Assembly: GCA_000226015.1 (NCBI GenBank)
Contig: JH155225.1
Span: 1-40,480, forward strand
Length of the DNA stretch: 40,480 bases
From: Mnemiopsis leidyi
Taxonomy: Eukaryota > Ctenophora > Tentaculata > Lobata > Bolinopsidae
Reading direction: 5' to 3'
Shown here: piece by piece, positions 23,001-38,000 of the stretch
Layout: every line of letters starts with the position of its first letter
Position numbering within the stretch: position 1 is the stretch's first letter
Notes under the pieces: generated by a model
What the model saw: the letters and a program-made list of their open reading frames with translations, nothing else
What the model was told of the DNA's origin: nothing
Databases searched by the model: none
Position numbers and translations under genes: made by a program

Positions 23001-26000
23001 GAAAAAGTTTGCTAATAGTCCAGTATGATAATTTTCCCAAATTTTATTGATTATCACTTGTTACTAACCGTCAACCGATATCTTTTTAACTAATCATAAT
23101 TCAGAATATATGTTCTTATGTTGATGAGGAGTCAAAAATTCTAAAATCTTTCTTTACCTCCTGGCTCCATATGAGAAAGTCTCGTTGTTTGTCAAACTTA
23201 GATTTTCTGTCAATGCCCCATTTGAGCTCTTCCCGTATTTTGTTTCTTACTTGACCACTTTTCGGTATCGGATAGTAAACTTTCTCTAGGTGCCCTTTCC
23301 ATTGGACTTCGACACTTCCCACCTGATAATGTTCGCATTAATGATGCTTTGCCCAATTAACTACTTAAGATTTAATGATCATTTTCTGTAATTTTAAGAA
23401 CGCTCAGCTAAATGAAAGTCATTGGGCTTCAGTAAAGTAAATCTTTTTACTTAAGATAACAAGGTTATCACAGCATGTACCTGAAGTATAACTTCTTGTC
23501 TAATCTTAATTGCATTTGCACAACTAATAACAAACCGTCAAACCTTGAGTTTTTGTGAAATTTCCTCGTCTAACTTGCCAACAAAGTCTTTCTTCTCCAG
23601 TGAACTTATTTTCTTAAGCAGAGCATAACCCTTGAATGCAGCAGTTTGAGCTTTTTCGCCACCTTCGACCCCTAGCATACCGAGGTGATTGTTAATCTCA
23701 CTTTGCAAAGTGTAGATATCCAGCTCCTCCCTCACCTATACAATAAAGCTGATGATATTATATCTTTTATTGAAAATCAATTCAAAAAAGTATCAATGAT
23801 TGAATGTATTTGATGATAGTTGTTTTGATTTTTTGTGGACACTTGACAAATCTTCTTATATTATATGGCTTAACCAAAATACTTGTTTACTTTATTTCTC
23901 ATTTTGCTCAGAACAGGATCTAATTATTCACAGCTTTTAGGTTATGGACAGTTAGATTCCTTTAGTATTAAGTTTTTTATCAGATATGGAGATGTAGACA
24001 TATTTATTTCTTATCTTAACTTTTTCGGCCTAATGGGAAATTTACCATGGAGTACGATCAGGCATTATAAAGATATTACTCATTGATTTAATGTTTCAAA
24101 ATGGATGCTAGTTTTCATCATACCTTGTCGTAGAACTCATTGAGCATGTTGGATTGTTCAACTAGTGTTGATAGAAGAGCATAGGCGTTTGCTTTAATTT
24201 CTTGGGCATTTTTTGGATCGTTTGCTGAAATTTTAATCATCAGAATCATTTAAGAATCATCAGAATCATTTTTTTAAATCAAAAGCCTCTTAAATCTGCC
24301 AGACATCTGTGACCATATAAAGCACTCGACTATTCGACCGATCTAGCGACAGATACATATATGTATACCTAACTCGGCCAGTTTTATTGTTTCAATATGT
24401 CACAATCAAAACTGTAAAATACCTGGTGCCTCTGAAGCCACTATTGTATTCAAAATTTCTACTATATCGTTTTCTATGGCAGTCTCCTTCGCAGCATCGT
24501 TAGCAGATATCATAGCGTTTATTGCTTTCATAGTGTCCATAAGAAGTTCTCCCGATCTCACACAGTGAAGAAGTCTTATCAGCATTACCAAAAAGTTATG
24601 AGAGATAAGCTTGTTATCTTGCAACCTCAGATAGTTCTGAAAACAATTATTCTCAATTTGAGAGTTCGCTCGATATAATTTGACAAGCTTAACTTCTAAA
24701 TTTAGTCTTTTAATTTGTGTTGCTTACCATGACTGATCAATACATCATGGTATGTTGCATTCTGGCTGCAGCACAAACCTGCATTTCAGTGTACTGTCCC
24801 TCGCACATTGCTCCAATGAGTTGGACAGATAGCCGGATTATGGGAGTAGAGGAAACAATCCCTACATCATCCATAGGGCCTTCAACACCTGCTCTGTCCC
24901 GCATCGCTTGTATCATGCAGAGTTGGTTGTTACCTGAAAACATACTTTTAGATGCATATAATTATAAACAGATTAACAAAGTACATTTGTTATGAATACT
25001 TTTAGATGCATATAATAATAAACAGATCAACAAAGTACATTTGTTATGAATATGTAACAAGCTTTTAGCCCTTTGAAAATTCAAGGTTGGCACTAAGGAG
25101 TTAAAGATGAAAGTCTGATGGTGGCTAGGCAGATGGCAGATGCTAAAAAGTTAGCAAATAGAATACAACTCTTATAGTGTTTTTTTCAAAAGTTGTAGTC
25201 ACAAAAAATGCTGGAAAGGCAATAAAGTAAGGTGAGGTAAAAATGGCATTCTTTGAAACTTTAGTTATAAAAGGGACGATGAATGTTGTTACAACAAGTG
25301 AGAATCGCACTCGCAGTTAATCGCAGATTATATCACTTTGAGTGGTAATTAGTATGTCACTTTGATTAAAATAATCTAAATCTAATCATGTTTTTTTTTC
25401 ATTTTCTCCACGGCATAGAAACGAAAAAACTGTTGTAAGATTTTCCCTTAGTTTAGACTTATAATAGTCAGTTTGATTTATTCATTAATGAACTCGAACT
25501 TGAGGTTGAGTTTTGAATTTTTGAGATGATTAACTGATAAGTTCACTCAGAGTTTCTTCACTTCAAAAGTATTATACTTACTGAATACCTCTGCCTCTGC
25601 AATGGTTATGGTGAAGCAAATTTATAAAGCGATATTTATTTTCCAAGTAATAGAATAGACATGATATATACATGTATTTCATAGATTCTTTAGTTTTTGG
25701 GTTGTATAGTGTAAACTGTAAACCCACAAACTTTTGATATCGTTTTGTATTGGCGAGCTTACCCTCTATTGCAGCTACAATATTTTCTGAGCACCATTCA
25801 AACAGAGGCTCATCTGTCTTCATACAGTACTCCCTGAGCCTGAAGATGTATCATGTGAGCGGTATGTGCCGTAGCAAGTGTTTTTACTGAATACAAAAGA
25901 TATCTGATGCACAGTATAAAATTTTGACTTCTGAAGAACCACATCCAGCGGAGTAGCGTGAGCAGGATTATACTATCTTAGTGTTCAAAATATTGCAAAA

Positions 26001-29000
26001 ATAGACTAATGAGCAGTTTTGGCATTTTTTGTGTCATACCCAATTGTCTTATTCACAATTGTCATTATATTCTGGTATGGCGTATATACTAAATTGTTTT
26101 TGCGCTATAACAACGCTATATATGAAGCTCTGATTGACTGAATGAAAGGACAATGTACCCCGAATACTACTTTGTAGAAGCAAAGATAAAGACCGCATGC
26201 TTGTTCAATACATCCAAATGAATAGCGAGTGGGCTGATTGTGATTGTACATGTCATGAATTGTACTGCACAGTACTTATCGTTCGTCAGACGATAATGGA
26301 CGGTTTGGATCCCACAAATATAAGAGAACTAAAAGAATAAATTGGATATTATCGAATCTACTAAAGAGGTAGAATTTATTTCTTCTTCATTCATGCAAAA
26401 AAACCAGTGCTCAGTCAAACCTTTCTTTGCTAACTTTTCCTTTTCTCCCATGTTCTAATAAACATCTAAAAACGTAGCTTGATAAATAATCCACAATGAC
26501 CTCCAACAGAGACACAACGACAAATAAAAAGTCTGCTTCACACAGTTCAGACTCACATGACACTTCACCAACATACCTGTTCTTGGTAGTGGGGATCTGG
26601 AGCAAGGACAGAAGACATTCGGTAACTGCCTGCTGTATGTGGTCGTTCTCACAGGACGACATGAGACTTCCCATAGCCTCTGTTAGGCCCAGGTGGAGGA
26701 GGGATGTCGCTGGAGAGCACTGAGGGATAATTAGCATTTTCAGGATCGCTGAAACGTGTCTTCCTTTATGAATATTTGTTGTTTCGACGGTGCCGGAGCA
26801 ATCTTTGAAAAATGAAATATCGATTTTCTTAGGTTTAATCAGCATTCAGTGCATGTTTTGATTTCAGAATTTGAACGGAAATAATATAATGTAGCACAGT
26901 TTAGTCTTAACTTTTAAGCCTTGTCTATTAAAGGAATGGGCAAGGCTTTAAACATGCAGCTAGTCACAGATGTATCTTACTGTGTTGCCAAAGCACAAAG
27001 ATTGATTACATGCATGGTTCAGATCAATGTAATGATTATTAAATCGTTGATAATCGAATAAACTGTGATATGATAATAAATTCCTGCGGCCAAACGTCGC
27101 CGAATTCTATTTATCAAATCATTATACATAAGCCCACGTAAAGAAGTTTCATGAAAAGCATAATAAGAATTACTTCAATACTAATAGACTAGCCCACATG
27201 AAGAAAGAGGTTAAAGTAAATAACATGTATGATTACTTCCCGACAGTGAACCCTTTGCCAGTTCGTATTGACGATATGTTCGCCCCCCTAATTGATATTG
27301 TTTATGAGCCTGCATTTTCCTTAACATTGACAGCCATTAGCACATGCTGATTAGCAGCTGGTTTAACAGCCACAACTTACGGCAATTTTGAATTTTCCTT
27401 TACTCGTTGGCATATCGTTTAATTCCTTGTTCAAATCCTTAGTATGGGTTATTAGACAAGAAGAATCTCTATATCAGCTTGAATTAATTCTATGTTTTGT
27501 AAACCAATACGACAAAGAAAATTATTGAATGGTCTAATGGTCAAAGGTAGTTACGACTACAAAGATAAGTAACTCACCCGAGTTCGATTGCTATCTTCAG
27601 CTAGGGCAGCAAAAACGTTGATGAGTCTGATCGTGGTGTAGTCGGAGCATTCCTCGGTCTCAACTTTGCTGATGATCTTGCCAAGTTGAGGCACAGGTTC
27701 GTGGGTATCGAAATCATCTTCCTTTAGAAATGTATATTCTTAGTTTTGATTTCTCATGATTACTACTGTCAAATTCTTATTTCTTTTATAAAATTATATT
27801 ATCTCAATTCATTTCAATAAATCAGATTAGTTGAGATAATTTGGTACGTTTGATCTGATATAATTGAGAGTGACACGCAAAGCATACTAACAAAATTGCA
27901 TTTCTTTGAATCGACTCTGACAATGATTAGGATATGTGTGGTGAGTACAAAGTACCAATACTAGGGAAATATACAACTTGATTGTATTTTTCCCGCCATA
28001 CCTCATCGTCACAGAACGGAGCAAAGTTTCTTAATGCATCAGTTTTGTCAGTTTCCTCCGCCTCTTCAAACATGATGCTGCCGAGTCCTTTCAGTTCCTC
28101 GCTCATCTTAACACTTTTTCCTTCCTTCTGCTTCTCGGTAATCTACAGGACGACAGTCGTCAATCATGATATGTATGTAAACTCATACAACTTTACTTAT
28201 ACACCCAGAATTCTATGAAGTCATTAGTAAGTATCAAGAATATTAGAGAATGGTTTTTCTGAAGTAGTGTCTCAGATTTTTAAAGATTTTAAACCTCATT
28301 TCTTAAAATATTTTCACCCTGCTTTATAAGTTCTCCCACATGGTCGAATGGATACAGATTGACCTTTTAAAAACAACGGATACAGATTGACCTTGAAAAA
28401 ACAAAGGTAGGAGCATTAATATAAGACCTTAAATTAATTCCCCCTAAATTTGAGACACCTCCTTAGAAATACCGTTCTCTATTGAGTTATAACCATCCAA
28501 TTTTGATTCTTTTTCTTGATTATATTTGATCATACCTGCATTCAGTTTATTCGATAGTAGCATAACTCACACATTTTAATGCCTTTGCTATCTTATAAAA
28601 AGATGCATTAATGGAAGCTTCCTTGTTTTCCTTCATAATTTTCTTGGTGTATGCTTCTTTTAACCTGTACCCGGTCTTCTTTAGCAGTAAGTCCATTACA
28701 TCTTGGACTTCTTTGTTAAACACTACTGGCTTGTCAACCTGCATGAAAATCATACATATAAAATAGTAAATAAAAAGCTGAGAAACTAATGCTTGATCTC
28801 TTTTTCCACTATTATATGTTTGCTTTTGGATCCGGCAAAAGAGCGAAACTCAATGGTTAATTTGTAAATACATATGGTTTATGATCATGAGGCACCCCAC
28901 TTTGCGGCATGCGGAAAAAGTTACTCTTTATCTATCAATGCTTGTGTAGAATTGTATTGTTGTGTGTCAATGTCAAGCTGTTGAATTTGTCTCACCATCG

Positions 29001-32000
29001 TTAAGTAGCCACCATTTAGAAACTGGTACATCTTATTATTCTTGTCTGAAAAGAAGAAATCTGACAGGTCGTGTGTATCTATAACGTTAACGGCCTGCAC
29101 TGCATCAAACAGAAGAGTCCAGAGCATTTGATGTAGAAACGGAGACACAAACTTTCCGAATTTACAGAGTTGTTTTATCATGTTGAATCTGTCCATGTCT
29201 TGGAATGTTTCCAAAACCTGAAAGAAGTTTTAGGTTGTTTGCAGAGAATAAAGATGAGCTGCTACCTTCAAAAATTTAGTTCTGCAAAATAATACATAGA
29301 CCTTGAATTTAATTTTATAAAATAAACTATGAAACTAAAAAACTTTTACTCAAATTTGAAAGACTAACCATCTCTTTGTCTGAGCTGAATATGTTGGTAA
29401 TGATAGGGCAAAGAACGAAAAAAATGTAGTCGTAGTAGCAAACTAGGTCCTTCAATGCTGTATCTACATCGTCACGGCTTGACAACAACTTGATCTGAAT
29501 GTGGATTGAATTTGTTGATAAACTGTCTTGCAGGGTTCAATCAGTTTTAGAGAAAATTAGCAATTGGTGGTCGTAAATGTAGCTTTATGGTCAACCTGAA
29601 ATCATAATACGCACCATTACGAAATACGAATGCGTGATGAATTTGCGAGTTGCCTTGGTTACCTGAGTACCTAGATCTCCAAGAACGTTCAGATAAGTCA
29701 TCTTCTGGTTGGTGGTGCAACTTCGGAGGTGTTTCGTTACTCTTTCCACGAGCTTTATACCCTCATTAACGTACCAGGTCAGCTCTTTCCCCAATAATTG
29801 CTGTACGATGTTTTGTTATGTTCATAGACTTATTAATGAGAATCTTTGATATAAATTTCTTTTTCACAAAATTTGGCTTGTTTGAAGATGCAAAAGCAGC
29901 CGTGCGAAACTCATAAACAGGGAATTAATCATGCACATATTCAAACATGAATCTTAAATAGAAATAAAAGTGAATGATTTTAATTTGAACAAAATTCTGG
30001 TAAATAGGCTAATTCTGAAGAAACAGTCACAGCTAAACAATTTAAAATCGATTTATATAATAATTCGAACCATTACTTAGAGGAATTATGAATAATCAAT
30101 TATCGTTTATTATCAAATTTTTAGTACTGTAATTGTTAATAATCCACAAAAAGAAACCTTATATTTGATAACCATGCAAACTAAGACTAGTTATAATCAA
30201 AGGTGTAGAAAATGTTTTAAATCACATGCATTCTTGGATAATGGATTATTTAAGAGACATGCTGACAGCTATACAGGTGAGGGAAAAAATATGAGAAATC
30301 AAGTTTCAAGAAATGCGATTAATGGTAATTTCGTTAAACGACCATGAAATTAGTTTTTGATGTGTTTATGTTGCATCGGAAGCTTGTTAATCAGTTTCTG
30401 TTTATCAGTTATCACTTCAGCCGCGTTGTCATTCTTATTTTTGGCGTTAACTAAATTGTTTTATCGTATGAATTTGTTTTTTTTTCATGCAAGTTTCTTA
30501 CCATACACCTATAAACCGCAGTTTTCTTACTCTATGTGAAAGAATGTGTTATGATAAATATTTCGAAATACTTCAACAAAAGAATCATGCTCACTATAAA
30601 ACATTTAGAATTTAATCGCACACGTAAATCTCAGGCCACATTCTTACCATCTGCACATTTCTCCTGTAGAAAAACTCTTCAAGCTTAATGCTACGATTGC
30701 TCTGCAATCAAAAGGATCGTATAGTTTTTTTTAATAATTCTTAATCACTAAAATCCTACTACTTTAGCATCTTAAAACTATGTTTCCTCTTATTGATCAG
30801 CTATTGTTAGAAGTCTGTTCCATTCAGTAGGGGTTGATAATCTTTATCTGACGTCGAACTTAGCATTTTATAATCGTTTACCAATTTTTTTGTTTGAAGT
30901 TTAAGACAAACTTGCACTCAAGAATTCAAGCAAGTTATATTGAACAGAGTTATACCGATCACCATTAAAATGAGTAAACGTGCTACTATTGGACAATAAA
31001 AAACGTATCATCTTGCGAATTCTTGATTTGAATTTATACCGAGTTATACCGATCACTATTAAAATGGGTAAATGATTCAAATCATATTTTTGCGAAAGGC
31101 CATGAGTCACACATTTTTGTACCACGTGACATCAATTGACCAACTATTTTGGACGTGTAAACCATTCGTGACCCCTCCTCAAAAATGTCTTAATCTATTC
31201 ACAGAAGATATTTTACTGATGGTTCTTCTTTTTATAAGTAAGTTGGAAGTGATAAATGCGCACATTGCTATTTTATGACGAATAATTATATTAGAGGTGA
31301 TTTGTGCTCCAGTTAAATAAAGCGGTAAAAAGACTTAAAATTTATGTAAAATATACCCTTTTCTCACTGCAAAGACTTTAAAACAATTGTTGAAAAATTT
31401 CATTTTCGTGCTAAAGAAAATTCAAAATTTGCAGCAAATTTGAATTCAACACGGTTACGAGGTACCTTATACCTTTCTTAAGAATGCGAGTCGCTGTAAT
31501 ATTAATAAACAGTGGTTATGCATATGCAAATTTTCTAAATATGCTTGTAAAACTGAAATAATGATATAAAACATGCATAATTGCATGGACAATTTTATTG
31601 AATATGACAAATGTCCGGTTAATTTTGTTAATAACGAACCTGCCTATCCACGACACTTGTCGACTTAATGTAGACGTTTAGTACAAACTTTGACAGACAA
31701 GTGAAGTACACAATGTCGCTCTTAGCTGCTCGCAAGAGTGGGAAAATCACCGTCAGAGGATATTGCTCCTGAATACGATGTCTCATTAAGAAACATTGAA
31801 AATACTTGCTTTTTTCTATTTTATTATTACTTAAGTACTGCTTTGTTGTTTAACTCCAATACCCGTTTTCAGATTACATGAAGATGATCAGACCTCAGAC
31901 GTTTGACGCACCTTGCAGATAGTTTCCGTTGACTTGGCATCCCCCACAACACAGCACGCCATCAAAGAGATCATGTGAGTGAAGTACAATCCTTGCCACC

Positions 32001-35000
32001 CCCTGAAAAGTTAATTTCGTTGTGTATTGGGACATGTTTATACTCTAACTTCTGTAGAATAGGATGAAATCGTAAACTCAAATACCTGTGAATTACTTGC
32101 CAAACACATTTTACGAAATACATAAGATGAACAGTTTTTGACAGGAAAAAGTCTTTTGTCAGCAGTAGAGACTTAAAGTGCTTGATAAGAGTTGATTATC
32201 TGTTATTTAGGTGCATTATGGTTAAGTCATAGCAGCAACCCCTCAGTTATCCTCGATCAACTGGGCTGATGAAACATAGCTCATTTTTTGCGGATCTTGA
32301 TTAAAATTTAAGACTCCTCGTTCTGCCCAGTAAATCGAGAATATACTAAATCGCTAAAGCAAAGCATCAGTTTTACTTGATGATAGGCTCTCGAAGAGCC
32401 GAAGTTTCTATTGGGATCGCATGCGGTAGACCACTGAAACTGAATAAACAAGGTTATGATATTTTCATGAATTCGTATTCTAACTTGTGACCTGAAATTT
32501 TATTTGGCCAAAAAGCAATATTATCTTTATTTTAAGTAATGTTTTCCACTCATTTAATGGAACCGAAGTATTTACTTAGGCTCTACCAAAGCTATAACGT
32601 TGGTATTCACCTTTGTCCAGAGAGGAGTTCATCCTTGTTCATGTTCCTGATACTGCAAGATGGAAGATCGACAAGATCACGGCCTGCTAACTGGCCTACA
32701 TTCAGCAGGTTCATATCGACTAGCTTCTCTTCTTCTCCATTCTTGGTTATAAGCCGTCCATTCAGCTCATTCCAATATTCTCGAATAAGCCTAAATAATT
32801 TGGTTAAAATAATGAGTTCAGTCAAACCAATCAAAATTCAAACCAATCATTACATACAGAAAGCACATAACTTTCAGGTGGAATTTCCAATGACCAGACG
32901 GCAGACTGTTTTAAAAAATAACCTTAAGACATAGGTCTGGTGCTTGCACAAAAAGTCGGTAGAGTCCTCCATATCGATCATGTTCTCGATTATAGCCAAA
33001 TAGAGGTAACTGAACCGAGCCTTTTTGTCTATCTCCTCAGGTCTTCCGGTAACAGCGTCAATTATGACGTGAAAAAGTTCTGAAATCGACAGAAAAAATA
33101 CAGATGTTTCCTCTGCCACATGACAAAATCAAATTTCTGTTCCTTTAGTATCAAAATTCAAAAAGTTTGTTATGTGCCTATAATTGATCACTTACCTAAA
33201 ATTTCGTCTTCTTGTACATTCAAACTGAGGTTTGTGTTATCAGTAAAAATTTCATCGAGGGCAAAAGCCTTAGCTTGTTCTAGTTTTCCTTCTTTATCAA
33301 TTCCTTCCTCGTCTTTTACTGTCAGCAACTCTTTGAAGTGCTCCATCACCAGCTCCTGTCCTTGGTCCAGACCAGAAATCACTACCTGAATTGATTTCGA
33401 AAATCGTTTCCGTTTTATAACTGTACATACGTTTTACAACAGGTAAAGCATGGGAACGAATACCTTTCCCCATCTCAATATCATTTGGTGTCTCGGGAAA
33501 AGGTCTCTCTTACCTTAAGAAGTCTGAAACTCTCTATTTTCAACTGGAGCAGTTTCTCATCCATGTAGTCATTTGCATCAGTTGGGAGATACGTCGAGGA
33601 AATAGTGACCCTGTTAGCAAGGACAATCCTCACAATTTCCTTCACGGTTCCCAGATCAAACACGAACTTTTGCATGGTCTTGTTAATGCTGTGGTCTTCG
33701 TTTAGACACGATTCTCTTAACTTGTGCATTGCTTCAATCACCCTCGTCAACAGTTTCTCGCTGAAGAAAAGTTAGCGATAGGATATGTTTATAGTGAGCA
33801 CAAAAAACAAGTGTGCCAATGTGTATTTAGGGGTTGTAATACATCAATCCTCTGCTGATTTTATGTTTGGAGCTTTCATTTTATTTTTGCACAAATTCTG
33901 GCTACTGACCGTAGGTAAAAATCACCAAACCATAAATGAAATTGAGAGAAAATTCTAAAATTGAAGATGCTACAGGACCAGACAGAACTTTGAAGTAACG
34001 TACCTAACATTTCAACAAATAAAAATTATGATGCTTTCTGAGATTTTTATTCTAAAAGTGACTTTTAGAGATTGAGTTAGCTCAATTTAAAACTGCCATT
34101 TAACGTCTAAGGGTTCGGCTAACCAATGGTCAAAAACATTTGCAGACAATCTGCACAGACACGAGACAGCATTAACCCGCCCAGTATGCTAAACACTCCT
34201 AACCGACATTGTCTTATTCGTGCGATTGCAGTCTTTTGATAACGACCTTGTAGTTGGCTTATGACTTGTTTGATAAATAAGCTCATTTTACAAAATTCTG
34301 GCCATACATTTATTCATCTTAAAATACTCCTATTGACATAGTTTGTATTTAAAATTCTGTTTGAAACTCACGTTAGTGGATCAGTGGCGAGTTTTCGTAT
34401 TTGTAGATAGTTTTCTGTGATTTCCTTTCTGGTCTGAAAAGTTTCTTCTGCTATCATTATCCTCGTTTTTGGAAGAATTCCAAGAAGTCTATGTATCGGT
34501 GAGAACAGCAATACCATCAGTTCTGTCGCTCTGAAGTTGTACAAACTTTAGACGCTAATGAGGATGAGACTCGATGTACGATATTCTCATAATAACGTTG
34601 TGCCCATTCATGCTTATTTATGCAATTTATCTCGGCAGATCTAATCTGATTTGGTCGACCGCCGCAAGGAAATGTGCTTACAACGCAGTTACCAATAATC
34701 ATACCATAAGTCATCCTCATTCATTCAACTAACATCCAACCTGGTCGTAAGATAGTCAGACTCGTAGTTCAAAGTATCAAGAATGACTGTCATAATATCC
34801 GGCGTCTCAGAAAACAGGTAGATATCGCTCAACAGATCCTCCAGAAATTCGATATAAGTTTCTGCCACAGTTTGAGAGACCTCAAATCCTTCCTCCTTTA
34901 GAGTACTAGAGACAGCCTCTGTTAGACTCATCACTGGAAGAACTCCTTGAACTGCACTCGATATGTTTGATTTTATCTGCACAGCAGCCTCCATTCCCTT

Positions 35001-38000
35001 GTTTTGTCCTTCCGAGTTGATTTCCACTAGAGCGGTGTGTAATGGGGCCATGGTTCTCTCCCAAAAGTGGGTCAGACAATGCCAGAAAGCCAGGTGCAGT
35101 GTCTCGAGGACTCTCTGTTTGATAACGTTACACTTCCTGTTTTCTGGTAGATTCCGAAACCTAAAAAATGTTACTATATTTAGGTTTCACTGTTAATAAC
35201 CTGTATTCTACTATGGTGGTTTTGATTTGTTTTACAGCAGTCTGTATTAAGGACCCGGGCCCAATCAATGTGCTGTAAAAATACAAAGTATCCTCACCTG
35301 AAGATTCTCCTGAAGACGTCCTTGCTGGCACTGTCGTGCTCCTCCTCGTAGTACTTGTCCAATCTCCCGTCTAACCACTTAGTCAATGCTTTGATGTATC
35401 TGATATGTCTCATGTTAACTGGTAAGGTAAACAAAACTTTATTTTTGCAATCAGGTTACAACGTTGCCAGTAAAAGGTTGCCTGTTCGTGTTGGGTACAA
35501 GTGCTCATGTTGGGTGCAAGTGCCAAATGTTCATGTTGGGTACAAGAGTTCATGTTGGGTACATGTGTTCATGTTGAGTACAAGTGTTCATATTGGGTAC
35601 AAGTTTCATGTTGGGTACAAGAATTCATGTTGGGTACAAGTGTTCATGTTGGGTACAAGTGTTCATGTTGGGTACAAGTGTTCATGTTGGGTACAAGTTG
35701 GGTACAAGTGTATATGCTGGGTACAAGTTTTCATGTTGGGTACAATTGTTTATGTTGGGTACAAGTGTTCATGTTGGGTTAAAGTGTTCCTGTTAAGCAC
35801 CTCTCTAGGTGACTGCTGCTAATATCAAGGTCTTCTTTTCTGAACATGTACTCAACCAACATTATCACACTGTTCTTGAATTGATTGTTTTCCTGCAATG
35901 AATAAAATTGTTTATATTTTCATGTGCTCATATCTTAAGTGCTGAATTTTTCTAAAACAGTGGTTTTTTGTTTTGGGGAAGATTCCAACTAGATTAGAAA
36001 ATAGAAACTATACAAATGGTTGTCTGGTTTCTACCTCTTGCGAAGTTATAACATTCGTGTTGTTCTCAACGTATTTTATCAGCCACTTATCAAGCACGGA
36101 GTATATGTCCTTTTTCAGGGGTGGTTCTTCTGGTGCCTTTTTGGCAGGCTGGTAGGATAACATTCGTGGTTCAAAAGTTGCCGTTCTTATCTGATGGTCG
36201 ATATGAGCTGCTACCAATATTTTAATGTATCTACTTCGGATCTGAAATACTTTGATTAGCTTAAGTAGGCACTATGCATCCAGGATCGATGTGAGCTTTT
36301 TTTTCATCTTCGCCTACAAAGTTTTATTTCGAGGTTGACATTTTCGTAGTGCAGAACTTGTGTTTAACTAGAATAACCCTTACCTCGACATCGATTTTCT
36401 CGTTTGTAATCACATCCACGCACTCATCCTCACTGAACATATTGTACTTGCCCACAATCAAGGATTTGCCGACAAAGTTCTTTCCAAATAACATGTTTCT
36501 GATCAAGTCAAGTTGACTCAGGAAATCCTTAAAATTCTGACTGTTCTGACGTTCGCTAAGGTCTGTCAAGGGAATCCAGTCATTGCCATATCTGACGCTA
36601 ACTTGACTTTTAGTGTGCTGAATCTTTACAAACCGCTGATGAAGCTTGCTCCCCAACAACGACTTGATAATTACATTCTGATTGCTTGTCACAGCTTGTC
36701 TCTTACACTTGCAGAGCTTTCTGAGCACCTTCAGGTAAATAGGTTTCCCGGAGGTGGTATAGTCCTCAACAATGCTCTCTACAAGATCTGTTGGGATGAG
36801 AGACACCAAGTTAACGTTGTGTCGGATGATGTTTAGAAATGCCTCCAATCCGACCCCCGACTTGTCGATGAACAGGTTCCTTGTGAGGTCGAGACCAGGG
36901 TTGTCTAGAAGTTCCCCAGTGTGTTTCATCATACCTCTGATCAGGATAACTAACCACTCAACATCCCTCTTGAACCCCTGTCCTTCCTGCATTCTGGGTA
37001 TTAGCATGTTACAGATGTTAAAACATAACGTCGTGATGCCCAATGCAAAGCAATTTTCGTAGATCTCCGTTTTCTTTTTCAACCCCTCGATAAAGCTGTG
37101 CATCTCTTGAATTGCCGACAAGATATCTTCCAAATGAGCGTCTGTGAGCTCGTTGTTTTTGCATCTGTTCTCGATAACTGAGAGAAGCAGCTTGAAGCCT
37201 AGCAGTTTGAACATCCGCTGTCTTGTGGTTCCGTCGACTTTGTGAATTGTAAAGACATCAGTGTGATCTCTGTGATCGATACAGATTATTTTTCTCGTGA
37301 ACCCGTCACTTTCTATTCCCCCAAAACTCAACCATGATTTTCCCGCGAACATTTTCAAGCAATCCCCAGACTTAATGTCCAAGGTTGTGATCTTGATCAA
37401 TGACTTTAAAGATGCTTGGTCATGGCCAGAAGGGAATTTTGCTTTCTGTCCAGTCACGAAGTTCGTCAAGGTTATATCCTGGGCAGTGCTGCTCCCCGAA
37501 CAGATTTGTATGGGAGAAGAGTACTTAGCCTTAACGTTGTCTATCACCCAAAAACTCTCAGCAAACGAATTGAAGTGCTTTAAATCTCCGGAAGCTGGTT
37601 TCTTCAAAACAAGATTGTTACTTTCATCCGCAGCCAGGAAGAGATTCAAATTTTTGTTGTAAAACTGAACCAAGTCTCCTCCAAGGACCATGTTTTGGGA
37701 GGTGTGAGTCTCTGAGGACGGTGCGTTACTTTTAGCTTTCACAATTTCTTTGTACAGTTTAATCGAGAACCCTCCACCTCTGGGTCCGATGAAGACCTCT
37801 GGAAGAGGTGGATAGAGAGTGGACACTGGGTTAAGATTCTGGACGCTCGTTCCCACAAACCCATCAGGATCGCTGTACAAGTTGATGAAGTCCGAGTGGT
37901 TTACCGGGTCTCCGGGATCATATCCGTCCACAGCGGGAATCACTTTGAAACGACTGTGCTTGCTCGGGTCGGAGTCTAGGTAGCAGGCGAAGTTTCTAGG

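Noticed and set aside
32539-33389. Plus ORFs of 131 and 89 aa
   Set aside because: Antisense shadows of channel exons 9-11.
35355-35822. 155-aa plus ORF rich in Cys, Trp and Val
   Set aside because: It is translation of the 19-bp minisatellite in intron 4; all three plus frames are open for the same reason.
36513-37662. Plus ORFs of 96-121 aa
   Set aside because: Antisense shadows of the large channel exon 2.
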